This document shows, piece after piece, positions 8,403 to 16,537 of a stretch of 64,000 bases of DNA. The notes beneath the pieces were generated by a model. It saw only the letters and a list, made by a program, of their open reading frames with translations, was not told where the DNA came from and ran no database searches. How positions within the stretch are numbered: position 1 is the stretch's first letter; every line of letters starts with the position of its first letter. A program made the position numbers and the translations under genes. Origin of the DNA: Pseudomonas sp. NC02 (lineage in GTDB: Bacteria; Pseudomonadota; Gammaproteobacteria; Pseudomonadales; Pseudomonadaceae); NCBI RefSeq assembly GCF_002874965.1, contig NZ_CP025624.1:2666001-2730000 (forward strand), written 5' to 3'.

Positions 8403-10544
8403 TCAGATGCGAAAGCTGCCCACCAGCTGATTCAAGCGTTCCGCTTCACGCTCAAGCTCGGTACAGGCCTGCAGCGTCGACTGCAGGTTTTCCACCCCGG
8501 CCTGGTTCAGCATATTGATCTCGGTAATGTCCACATTCAGCGCTTCCACCACCGACGTCTGTTCCTCGGTCGCCGCCGCCACCGACTGGTTGACGTTATC
8601 AATCTCGCCAATCCTCTGCGTCACACTGGCCAGCCGCGTACCCGCCAGGTTGGCGATGCTCACGCTTTCCTCGCTGTGCTGCTGGCTCTCGGTCATGGTG
8701 CTGACGGATTCCCGTGCGCCCACCTGCAACTCTTCGATCATCTGCTGAATCTCCAGCGCCGACTCCTGGGTGCGATAGGCCAGGCTGCGCACCTCATCGG
8801 CCACCACCGCAAACCCGCGCCCGGCCTCACCGGCCCGGGCCGCTTCAATGGCGGCGTTCAGTGCCAGCAGATTGGTCTGCTGGGAGATGCCCTTGATCAC
8901 CTCCAGGATTTGCCCGATGTTCACCGTCTTGTGATTCAGCGCATCGATGTGCACGCACGAGGCGCTGATCTTGCCCGACAGTTCATTCATCACGGCAATC
9001 GTGCGCTCCACCACCTGGCGCCCGTCCTCAGCCTGTTGCCGGGCGCCGGAGGCTTGCTGCGAAGCGTCGGAGGCATTACGGGCGATTTCCTGGGCGGCGG
9101 CGCCCAGTTCGTTGATCGCCGCCGCGACACTGTTGGTGCGGGTCGCCTGTTCATCGAAGTTGTTCAGCGAGGAATTCGAGGCCAGCAGCACCCGCTTGAC
9201 CACCTGGTTGACCCCGAGCCCCGCTGAAGACACTTCGCGAATTGACTGGTGGATACGTTCGACAAAACGGTTGAAGGCGCTGGCCAACTGGCCGATCTCG
9301 TCCCGGGATTGCACCTCCAGCCGCCGCGTCAGGTCGCCTTCGCCCCGGGAAATGTCCTCCATCACCCGGGTCAGGGTTTGCAGCGGCCGGGTGATGCGCA
9401 GCGCGGCGTACCAGATCAACAGCAGGCCGAGCAGGGCCGAGCCGCCACCCAGCAGCAGTTCCAGGGCGGTGCTTTTCACCCCTTGGGCATCGAGTTGCTG
9501 TTGCAGCGCAGTGACCGGCGCCAGCAGCACCGACTGCGGCACGCCCACCAGAACGCCCCACGGTGCGGCACCGGCAATCGGTGCCAGCGGTTCGAGTAGC
9601 TTGATTTGCTGTTGATCGACAAAGGTTTGCGGTTGCCCCTGGCGCAACGCGTCCAGTACCTGGGCGCCATCGTGCATGACTTCGCTGATCGGCTGCCCGA
9701 GGCGGCTGGCGTCCTCGCTATAGGCGGAAATCACGCCTTCGGGGCTGACGATGCTGACTTGCCCGTGGCCGTCGAACAGTTGCCCGGCGCTGGTATGGCT
9801 GGCCTGTTGCAAGGCCGCCAGGTTGATGTCCAGGCCAATCACCGCGATCACCTTGCCGTGCTCCATCAGCGGGAACGCAATGCTGGTCACCAGCTTGCGG
9901 CTGCCGGAAGCCTCGTCGAAATACGGCTCCAGCACACAGGCCCTGGCGGTGTCGCGGGCGCAGGTGTAGAAGGCGTTGTACGGCGCGCCGCTGGGGCCGG
10001 GCGAGGTATTGGCCAGCAGCGCTTCGTCGCCGACTACCGCTGTCAGTTCACCCGGGGTGGCCTGCACCCAGTATTGGGCGAAGCGCCCGGCCTCGTTGCT
10101 GCCGACGGCGGCCTGGTCGACGAAGTGGGCATCGTCACCGTCCAGGGCATTGGCTTCGAAAATGACGTAAATCCCGAGCAGGTCGGGCTTGTCGACCAGG
10201 GCCTGGCGCAGCTGGGTATTCAGCTCCTGGCGCAACTCTGGGCGGGTCAGTTTGCCCTGTTGTTGCAGTTGCCGCAGGTACAGCACATAACGCGACAAGC
10301 CCTGGCCGTATTCATGGGTTTGCATGAAGGTGCGTTGCACCTGCATGGCCTGAACTTGCCCCAGGGCCTGCATGTGTTCCTTGGCGGCGGCAGCGAGCAT
10401 GTCGCTGCTGGCCTGGGCCACGTGCTGGCTGCTCTGGTGGGTCTGGTACAGCGACAGGCTCATCAGCAGGCCGACCACCAATAACAGGCAGAGGCCGGCG
10501 AGCAGGGCGATCTTGCTCTGGATCGTGAGGAATTTCTTGTGCAT
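8403..10544 (-). CDS. Methyl-accepting chemotaxis protein with large periplasmic sensor domain
   Basis: 713 residues from MHKKFLT; an upstream in-frame start at 10583 would add 13 residues and places a charged stretch before the membrane segment, so it is less likely. Order: membrane helix near residues 13-33, about 330 periplasmic residues that look like a double Cache (dCache) sensor ([21 protein letters not shown]), second membrane helix, HAMP ([20 protein letters not shown]), then the cytoplasmic signalling hairpin with [18 protein letters not shown] and [12 protein letters not shown]. It lies 53 bases after the barrel gene on the same strand. Given its place in the iac island, IAA or another arylacetate is a plausible ligand, but no ligand motif can be read. 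Confidence 0.88.
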   Translation of the reverse strand: MHKKFLTIQSKIALLAGLCLLLVVGLLMSLSLYQTHQSSQHVAQASSDMLAAAAKEHMQALGQVQAMQVQRTFMQTHEYGQGLSRYVLYLRQLQQQGKLTRPELRQELNTQLRQALVDKPDLLGIYVIFEANALDGDDAHFVDQAAVGSNEAGRFAQYWVQATPGELTAVVGDEALLANTSPGPSGAPYNAFYTCARDTARACVLEPYFDEASGSRKLVTSIAFPLMEHGKVIAVIGLDINLAALQQASHTSAGQLFDGHGQVSIVSPEGVISAYSEDASRLGQPISEVMHDGAQVLDALRQGQPQTFVDQQQIKLLEPLAPIAGAAPWGVLVGVPQSVLLAPVTALQQQLDAQGVKSTALELLLGGGSALLGLLLIWYAALRITRPLQTLTRVMEDISRGEGDLTRRLEVQSRDEIGQLASAFNRFVERIHQSIREVSSAGLGVNQVVKRVLLASNSSLNNFDEQATRTNSVAAAINELGAAAQEIARNASDASQQASGARQQAEDGRQVVERTIAVMNELSGKISASCVHIDALNHKTVNIGQILEVIKGISQQTNLLALNAAIEAARAGEAGRGFAVVADEVRSLAYRTQESALEIQQMIEELQVGARESVSTMTESQQHSEESVSIANLAGTRLASVTQRIGEIDNVNQSVAAATEEQTSVVEALNVDITEINMLNQAGVENLQSTLQACTELEREAERLNQLVGSFRI

Positions 10545-10597
10545 TGCGAAGGCCTTGGCCAGGCGGGGCGATGGCGGCGCCACCGCCCCGGCCGGGC

Positions 10598-11920
10598 TTA
10601 GAAGTTAGTGGCGAACACCACTTGGCTGTAGAGGTTTTTATCGTGGTTGCCCAGCTGCGTGCCCCCTTGCTCGGCGCTCTTGTCCGGCTGGTACAGGCCG
10701 ATCAGCGGCATCACCGTCAGGTGGTCGTTGACGTGCCATTCGGCGTACAGGTCCAGCTCGTGGCCGTCGTTGTTGCCGAGGTTGCGGTCGATGGTCTTGA
10801 AGTCGAACAACACCGCGCCGACGTTGAGGTTCTGCAGGGGCGAAACCTTGAACGTGACGTTCTGGATGCGTGAGTTGTTGTTGAACGGCCCGGCGTAGTT
10901 GCCCGCCACTTCACCCTGGAACCAGGTGCCGTAGCCACGGCTGAAACCGTAGAACAGCGGGTCGAAGCCTTCCGAGAAGCGGCTGTAGCGGTAGCTCACA
11001 TACGGCGTCCAGGTCACGTCGGAGAAGGTCCAGCCAGCTTCCAGGTACCAGGCGTCTTCGTTGCCGGTGTGGGGCTTGTCCTGCCAGGCGTATTCGCCGG
11101 ACAGGAACAGGTTGGTCACCCCGGCATTGCCCGTGGCCCGCAGGCTATAGGTCTTCATGCCATCGCGTTCCAGCTGCGTGGGGGAGGCGTACTGCTTGTC
11201 GACGTCGGTGGTGTCGATGTACGTCAGCCCCACGGTGCCTTCGGCGGCCACGTGTTCGAGGGTGGCGACGTACATCTCGGTCTTGGCCTGGGCACGGTTA
11301 TCGGACTTGAGCCACATCAGGTCGCTGCGCCAGCCGTCCTTGCCGCCCAGGCGCAACACGGCGGTTTCGTCGAAGGCCTTGCGGGCGGCGATGTAGTAGC
11401 CGCCGCCGCGATTGAGGTCGCCATCGGCCACGCCCTTGCCGAAGTTCAGCGCGTCGCCGTCAATCAGGAAACCGTCGCCGACCACGATGTTCTGGCGGCC
11501 GAAGGACAGGTCCACGCCATTCTCGCCCAGGGCCTCAAACAACTTGCCCGAGCGCCAGCCGAGGTAGGCGTCTTCGAATTTTGTGGTGCGCTCCGAACCG
11601 TCGCTGAAACCTGCGGCATCGCCGTCGCCCCAGGTGCCGGAACTCAGCAGGTTGGCCGCACCGTAGGTGGTGCCGGCGCCGCTGAAGCTTTTGTCGAAGC
11701 TCAGGCCGTACTTCACGTAGCCCTCGCGCCAGGACGAGGAGCCCTTGGCCAGGCGGCCGGATTGACTGTAGTTCTGCTGGCTGTGGAAGGCACCGAATAC
11801 CGCTTCCAGCGTGGCGTTCAGATGACTGCTGTCATCGGCGTACAGCTCATAAGCGCCGGCCGGGTTGGCGCCGATCATCAGCGCGAGGGTCGAGAGACGA
11901 AGCAAGGGGGACTTGAGCAT
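10598..11920 (-). CDS. Outer-membrane beta-barrel (porin-like) protein
   Basis: 440 residues from ATG 11920, chosen because it gives a normal signal peptide ([23 protein letters not shown]) before YELYADD. The mature part alternates aromatic and polar residues as in transmembrane beta strands and ends in phenylalanine (VVFATNF), the usual outer-membrane barrel signature. It probably serves uptake of an aromatic acid or related compound into the periplasm. It is divergent from the cytochrome c gene and upstream of the chemoreceptor in the same direction. I cannot place it firmly in OprD, AlgE-like or another barrel family. Confidence 0.7.
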   Translation of the reverse strand: MLKSPLLRLSTLALMIGANPAGAYELYADDSSHLNATLEAVFGAFHSQQNYSQSGRLAKGSSSWREGYVKYGLSFDKSFSGAGTTYGAANLLSSGTWGDGDAAGFSDGSERTTKFEDAYLGWRSGKLFEALGENGVDLSFGRQNIVVGDGFLIDGDALNFGKGVADGDLNRGGGYYIAARKAFDETAVLRLGGKDGWRSDLMWLKSDNRAQAKTEMYVATLEHVAAEGTVGLTYIDTTDVDKQYASPTQLERDGMKTYSLRATGNAGVTNLFLSGEYAWQDKPHTGNEDAWYLEAGWTFSDVTWTPYVSYRYSRFSEGFDPLFYGFSRGYGTWFQGEVAGNYAGPFNNNSRIQNVTFKVSPLQNLNVGAVLFDFKTIDRNLGNNDGHELDLYAEWHVNDHLTVMPLIGLYQPDKSAEQGGTQLGNHDKNLYSQVVFATNF

Positions 11921-12007
11921 GGTGTGGCATCCATTCTTGTTCATGACCACAGGGTTGGGGTCTGCCGCGATACTAATGCTGGCGAAGTGACGTGCCTTTT
12001 GTCTGGT

Positions 12008-12070
12008 TGCCAAAGACTTGACTGTGCTTGCCAGAATCCACGGTTTGGCAGCCCGGCCAATACGACTGGC
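12008..12070. promoter_or_regulatory. Candidate operator: four TGCCA/TGGCA half-sites in palindromic order
   Basis: TGCCA at 12008 and 12029 and TGGCA at 12046 and 12066 are symmetric about 12039 to within a base and spaced near two helical turns. The site is in the divergent region between the barrel gene and the cytochrome c gene. AraC-type regulators often bind repeated short half-sites, and an AraC gene lies in this island; the link is inference. Confidence 0.4.
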
Positions 12071-12146
12071 ACGCAGGGCAAAACCCGAGCGACCTTGAGC
12101 CCTGACAATCGTCGGCAACTTCGATGATTTCCAAGGTCGTTTTTCT

Positions 12147-12536
12147 ATGTTCACTGCACACAGATTTTCCCTGGCCGGCCTGCTGTCGCTGGTCCTGGCC
12201 CACAGCGCATTCGCCGCTGAATGCAGCCCTGACCAGAGCCGTGGCGCCCAGGTTTTCGCCAACGAATGCAGCGTGTGCCATGCGGTGGCGAAGGGCGGCG
12301 CGACAATGATGGGGCCAAACCTGGCAGGCGTTTACGGGCGTAAATCCGGCTCCCTGGCGGGCTTCAGCTACTCCCAGGCGATGCGTGACAAAAACGTCGA
12401 GTGGCAAGCCGAGACCATCGCGCAATTCATCACCCAACCCCAGGCGTTTGTGCCCGGCACCTACATGCCCTACATGGGCCTGGCTTCGGCCGACGATCGC
12501 CAAGCGGTCGCCTGCTTTCTCAAAGAACAACATTGA
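12147..12536 (+). CDS. Periplasmic class I c-type cytochrome
   Basis: 129 residues: signal peptide ending SAFAA, haem motif CSVCH near residue 45, and a methionine ligand expected in GTYMPYMGL. The single-haem, cytochrome c2-like layout suggests a periplasmic electron carrier. It stands 13 bases before the aldehyde dehydrogenase and starts after AAGGTCG. A periplasmic amine or alcohol oxidase making an arylacetaldehyde would need such an acceptor, but no such oxidase gene is in the window. Family certain; partner unknown. Confidence 0.82.
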   Translation: MFTAHRFSLAGLLSLVLAHSAFAAECSPDQSRGAQVFANECSVCHAVAKGGATMMGPNLAGVYGRKSGSLAGFSYSQAMRDKNVEWQAETIAQFITQPQAFVPGTYMPYMGLASADDRQAVACFLKEQH

Positions 12537-12549
12537 ATACAGGTGAATC

Positions 12550-14040
12550 ATGAGCAACGTTGAAATCCTGCCGCAGGTGGCTGCATTCCTGGACCGTCGT
12601 CATGGCTGCTTTATCGATGGCCAATGGGTATTTGCCGAGGGCGAACACATCAAGGTGATCAACCCGGCCACCGGGCAAACCCTTTGCGAAACCCTCGACG
12701 CGCCGCTGCACGTGGTGGAGCAGGCGGTGCAGTCGTCCCATGCGGCGTTCAAGTCCCGCGTGTGGTCGGGATTGCGCCCGGCCGACCGTGAGCGGATTTT
12801 GCTGAACTTCACCGCATTGGTTGAGGCCCATGCCGAGGAGCTGGCGCAGCTGGAAACCCTGAGCCAGGGCAAGTCGATCAACCTGGCGCGGGGGCTGGAT
12901 CTGAATGCCACGGTGGAGTTCATGCGCTACATGTCGGGTTGGGCGACCAAGATTGAAGGGCAGACCTTTGACGTGTCGATCCCTTTGCCGCCGGGGGCCA
13001 GGTTCACTGCGTTCACCAAGCGCGAGCCAGTGGGCGTGGTGGTGGGCATCGTGCCGTGGAATTTCCCGCTGCTGATTGCGGCCTGGAAATTGATGCCGGC
13101 GCTGGCGACCGGGTGCACGGTGATCATCAAGCCGGCGATGGAAACGCCGCTGACGGCGATGCGCCTGGCGGAGCTGGCGCTGGAGGCGGGGATTCCGGCG
13201 GGGGTGTTCAACGTGGTGACCGGCGGCGGTGCGTCGGTGGGGGGCGTTCTGACTGCTCATCCGTTGGTGAGCAAGGTGTCGTTTACCGGTTCGACTGCGG
13301 TGGGCAAGAGCGTGGGGGTGGCGTGCATGGAGAATATGACGCGGTTTGCCCTGGAGTTGGGGGGCAAGAATCCGATGATCGTGTTGGCGGATGCGGATAT
13401 TGATAAGGCGATCCAGGGGGCGATCCTGGGTGGGTTGCTGAACAACGGACAGGTGTGTGCGGCGGCTTCGCGCTTTTATGTGCATCGTTCGGTGTATGAC
13501 CGGTTTGTCGAGGGGTTGGCGGCGGCGGTGTCGGCGATGCCGTTGGGGGCGGGGATGGATGGTGAGGCGGCGATTAATCCGTTGGTGTCGCGCAAGCAGC
13601 AGCAAGGGGTACTGCGCCATATCGAGCAGGCCCGGGCTGAAGGGGCGCGGGTGGTGATCGGTGGGGATGAGGTTGCGGGTGAGGGGTTTTATGTGCGGCC
13701 GACGATTTTGGCGGATATCGATCATGGGATGGCGGTGGCCCGGGAGGAGGTGTTTGGGCCGGTGTTGGGGGTGATGGCGTTTGATGATGAGGATGCGGTG
13801 ATTGAGTTGGCCAATGACAATCGGTATGGGTTGGCGGCCAGTCTTTGGACCAATGATCTGGGTAAGGCGATGAACCTGGTGCCGCGGATCGAGGCGGGGA
13901 CGGTTTGGGTGAATGCGCATGTGTTGCTGGACCCGGCGATGCCGTTTGGCGGGGTGAAGCAATCGGGGATGGGGCGGGAGTTTGGGCGGGCGGTGATTGA
14001 GGCTTATACCGAGCTGAAGTCGGTGTGTATTGCGCATTGA
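12550..14040 (+). CDS. NAD-dependent aldehyde dehydrogenase, phenylacetaldehyde dehydrogenase-like
   Basis: 496 residues, the usual length. It shows PWNFPLL, the Rossmann motif FTGSTAVGKSVG, the general base Glu near 269 (LELGGKNP) and catalytic Cys near 303 (GQVCAAASR), then PFGGVKQSGMGRE. It oxidises an aldehyde to its acid; size and context suggest the FeaB/PadA group acting on phenylacetaldehyde or indole-3-acetaldehyde, which would yield phenylacetate or IAA for the neighbouring pathway. The last 800 bases are strikingly G/T-rich compared with the first half (gat, att, ttg, ggg codons), part of the strand-composition flip around the repeat that follows. Confidence 0.82.
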   Translation: MSNVEILPQVAAFLDRRHGCFIDGQWVFAEGEHIKVINPATGQTLCETLDAPLHVVEQAVQSSHAAFKSRVWSGLRPADRERILLNFTALVEAHAEELAQLETLSQGKSINLARGLDLNATVEFMRYMSGWATKIEGQTFDVSIPLPPGARFTAFTKREPVGVVVGIVPWNFPLLIAAWKLMPALATGCTVIIKPAMETPLTAMRLAELALEAGIPAGVFNVVTGGGASVGGVLTAHPLVSKVSFTGSTAVGKSVGVACMENMTRFALELGGKNPMIVLADADIDKAIQGAILGGLLNNGQVCAAASRFYVHRSVYDRFVEGLAAAVSAMPLGAGMDGEAAINPLVSRKQQQGVLRHIEQARAEGARVVIGGDEVAGEGFYVRPTILADIDHGMAVAREEVFGPVLGVMAFDDEDAVIELANDNRYGLAASLWTNDLGKAMNLVPRIEAGTVWVNAHVLLDPAMPFGGVKQSGMGREFGRAVIEAYTELKSVCIAH

Positions 14041-14047
14041 TTGGGGG

Positions 14048-14837
14048 CATATCCGTTATTTAGGTAACGGCCACCTATGGTTTCGCTCTTACAGCGAGTC
14101 ACTTTGCAAAAGCGGCAAAGTAACCAAAGCGCTCTGCCCCGCCTGTCGGCGCCTCGCCTAGGCTCGGCGTTCCCTCACTCCGGCAGCACGAAGCGGGCCG
14201 CCGCGACGGGCCATCCATGGCCCGGCGCGGCTAAACCGGCGTCCTGCCGGTTTACCCGCTGCGCAATACCTGCGTTCGGCCTCGGGCTTATTGGGGCAGT
14301 CAGATCAAGATCAAAAGCAAGAGCACAGCGGCCTGAAAGCCGACCTGAGTGTTAAAAGCCAGATCAAAAACCAGAGCGAAAGCAGAGCTGCTTTTCTGTA
14401 GGAGCTGGCTTGCCGGCGATGCAGACACCTCGGTGCATCAGGCACACCCAGTTGATGCCATCGCCGGCAAGCCAGCTCCTACATTTGAACCGTGCCCGCT
14501 TTAGCTTTTGATTTGGCTTTTAAACACTCAAGCCGGCCGGTAGGCCGCTGTGCTCTTGATCTGCTTTTGATCTTGATCTTGGGCGCCCCGTTAAACCACG
14601 CTGGCCGAACGCAGGCTTTGGAGCGTGGGTAACCCGGCAGGACGCCGGGTTAGCCGTCCTGGGCCAAGGATGGCCCATGACGGCGGCCCACGGTCCAAAG
14701 CCGGAGTGAGGGCACACCGAGCCTAAGCGAGGTGCCGAGTGGTGGGGCAAGAGCGTTTTGCTTACTTTTGCGCTTTTCAAAAGTGAGCCGCTGTAAGAGC
14801 GGAACCAATAGCAGCCGTGACCGCAGCAACGGATATG
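14048..14837. repeat. Long inverted-repeat element, copy A
   Basis: About 790 bases bounded by CATATCCGTT and its inverse GGATATG. The left arm (GGTTTCGCTCTTACAGCGAGTCAC ... in outline, through CGCCTCGCCTAGGCTCGG and CGGCGTCCTGCCGGTTTACCC) returns inverted in the right arm, each about 340 bases, with a REPIN in the middle. Near-copies lie at 51174-51968 and, shortened, at 43399-43716. The gap 14041-14968 holds no convincing gene; small open frames here are frames through the repeat. Confidence 0.85.
14398..14482. repeat. REPIN of the GTAGGAGCTGGCTTGCCGGC class at the centre of copy A
   Basis: Paired inverted REPs (GTAGGAGCTGGCTTGCCGGC and its inverse) around a short centre. It differs from the GTGGGAGCGGGCTTGC class elsewhere in the window, and is shared with copy C. 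Confidence 0.9.
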
Positions 14838-14899
14838 TACCCATAACCCCGCCATCCCCCCCGCTAGCCCCCGCATTGCACCCGCAGCCCAGAGCCGAT

Positions 14900-14918
14900 A
14901 GTCTTGCAAATCATTACC
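14900..14918. promoter_or_regulatory. Candidate Fur box upstream of the ECF sigma gene
   Basis: AGTCTTGCAAATCATTACC matches the 19-base Fur consensus at 12 positions by eye, with the right half (AATCATTA) intact. It lies about 50 bases before the sigma gene, where iron-starvation sigma genes commonly carry a Fur site. Confidence 0.45.
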
Positions 14919-14968
14919 AGCCCAATCGCCCCAGCACCCCCGGGCCCATTGGGTAAAAGGAGAGGTTT

Positions 14969-15478
14969 GTGAACATCGGACAGTTCGCCTTTCAACGCCA
15001 GGTTGAAAATCTATACGTCGACCACAACGCCTGGCTACGTACCCTGTTGCGGCGCAAGCTGGGCAACGCATTCGACGCCGCCGACCTGGCCCACGACGTC
15101 TACCTGCAACTCATGCGCAAGGGCCAACTCCCGCCCACCGCCGAATCCCGGCGACACCTGACCCAGATCGCCAACGGCCTGGTCATCGACCTCTACCGCC
15201 GCCGCCAGATCGAATCCGCCTACCTGCAAGCCCTGGCCCTGTTGCCCGAACCCTGCGCCCCCGATGAAGAAACCCGCGCCCTGGCCATCGAGGCCCTGAT
15301 CCAAATCGACGCCGCCCTGCACAGCCTGCCACCCAAGGCGCGCCAGGCCCTGTTGCTGTGCAAGCTCGATGGCCTGAGCTACCGCGAGATCGCCGCCGAG
15401 CTACAGGTCTCCGTCTCCTCGGTGGAAAAGTACATCGCCGCCGGCCTGCTGGCCTGCTACCAGACCCTGTACGGCTGA
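14969..15478 (+). CDS. FecI-like ECF RNA polymerase sigma factor
   Basis: 169 residues from a GTG start preceded by AAAGGAGAG. Region 2 (AADLAHDVYLQLMRKG ... LVIDLYRRRQIE) and region 4 (SLPPKARQALLLCKLDGLSYREIAAELQVSVSSVEKYI) are clear and match the iron-starvation FecI group. It should recruit RNA polymerase to a small regulon after release by the FecR protein encoded next. A candidate Fur box is upstream. The coding strand is strongly C-rich here, unlike the G-rich end of the gene left of repeat A. No TonB receptor gene is adjacent, which is unusual. Confidence 0.88.
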   Translation: MNIGQFAFQRQVENLYVDHNAWLRTLLRRKLGNAFDAADLAHDVYLQLMRKGQLPPTAESRRHLTQIANGLVIDLYRRRQIESAYLQALALLPEPCAPDEETRALAIEALIQIDAALHSLPPKARQALLLCKLDGLSYREIAAELQVSVSSVEKYIAAGLLACYQTLYG

Positions 15479-15486
15479 CCCTCGCA

Positions 15487-16446
15487 ATGTCGACCGAGCA
15501 GCCAATCTCCCCGGATATCATCGAGCGCGCCGCCGCCTGGATGGCCCGCCTGTGGGCCGATGACGCCAGCGCCGAAGACCACGCCAACTGCCTGCACTGG
15601 CGCGCCGAACACCCCCATCACGAACTGGCCTGGACGCGCCTGCTGGGCTTCGAACAAAAACTCCACAGCATCCCCGCGCCGGTGGCCAGGCACAGCCTGG
15701 CCGAACCCGACGCTCCCGACTCCCCCGACCGCCGGAGCACCCTGCGCCTGCTGGGCCTGTTGGTCGCAGCCGGTGGCCTCACCTACGGCGTGCGCCACAC
15801 CGACGCCTGGCAACTGGCGAGTGCCGGCCATAGCACCCGCACCGGCGAAGTTCGCGAAGTGGTATTGCCCGACGGTACCCGCCTGGTATTGGGCTCGGCT
15901 TCAGCAATTGACGTGCAGTTCGATGACGACCAGCGCCTGGTGCTGCTGCGGGCCGGCGAGGTCTTCATCACGACCGCGCCGTCACCCCGGCCGTTTCGGG
16001 TGCAGAGTCGCCAGGGCGTGTTTCATGCCCTGGGCACGCGCTTCAGCCTGCGCCAATGCGACGACGGCAACTGCCAGTTGGCCGTGCTTGAGGGCGCCGT
16101 GCAGGTACAGCCCGACCATGGCGCAGGTGCGCGGGTGGAGGCAGGTCAAGGCGCCACGGTTTCCAGGGACACCGTACAGCCGACTGCGGCGGTGACTGAC
16201 CGCAGCATCGCCTGGGTCAAGGGCCTGTTGGTGGCCGATGGCACCCGGCTGGACGAACTGATCGCCGAGCTGGGACGCTACCGCCGCGGTGTACTGCGCT
16301 GTGCGCCTGAGGTGGCGATGCTGCGGGTCAGCGGTGTATTGCACCTGGACAATACCGACCTGGCGCTGGACAACCTGGCCGCCGCGTTGCCGATCCAGGT
16401 GGTGCGGCGCACCCGCTATTGGGTGACGGTCCGCGCCCCTGCCTGA
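15487..16446 (+). CDS. FecR-like anti-sigma/sigma regulator
   Basis: 319 residues from ATG 15487, 8 bases after the sigma gene. The N-terminal cytoplasmic DUF4880-type part (AAAWMARLWADDASAEDHANCLHWRAE in outline) is followed by one membrane helix near 85-100 (LRLLGLLVAAGGLTYGV) and the periplasmic FecR domain (REVVLPDGTRLVLGSASAI ... GTRFSLR ... AVLEGAVQV). It should hold the sigma factor and pass on a periplasmic signal, normally from a TonB receptor's signalling domain; that receptor must be encoded elsewhere or be missing. Confidence 0.87.
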   Translation: MSTEQPISPDIIERAAAWMARLWADDASAEDHANCLHWRAEHPHHELAWTRLLGFEQKLHSIPAPVARHSLAEPDAPDSPDRRSTLRLLGLLVAAGGLTYGVRHTDAWQLASAGHSTRTGEVREVVLPDGTRLVLGSASAIDVQFDDDQRLVLLRAGEVFITTAPSPRPFRVQSRQGVFHALGTRFSLRQCDDGNCQLAVLEGAVQVQPDHGAGARVEAGQGATVSRDTVQPTAAVTDRSIAWVKGLLVADGTRLDELIAELGRYRRGVLRCAPEVAMLRVSGVLHLDNTDLALDNLAAALPIQVVRRTRYWVTVRAPA

Positions 16447-16537
16447 AAATTCCTTGAGGTTTCGATTGAGGGTTTTGGCCGCTCGTTCGGAAGATAAGGT
16501 AAGGGCGAGCAAAGGCTCATTCAGTCAGGGAGACTTC

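Noticed and set aside
14077..14355. Small open frame of 92 codons in repeat A, and similar ones at 14520-15071, 51150-51533 and 51651-51944
   Set aside because: They are frames through the long inverted repeat, recur at each copy and have no ribosome site or family likeness.
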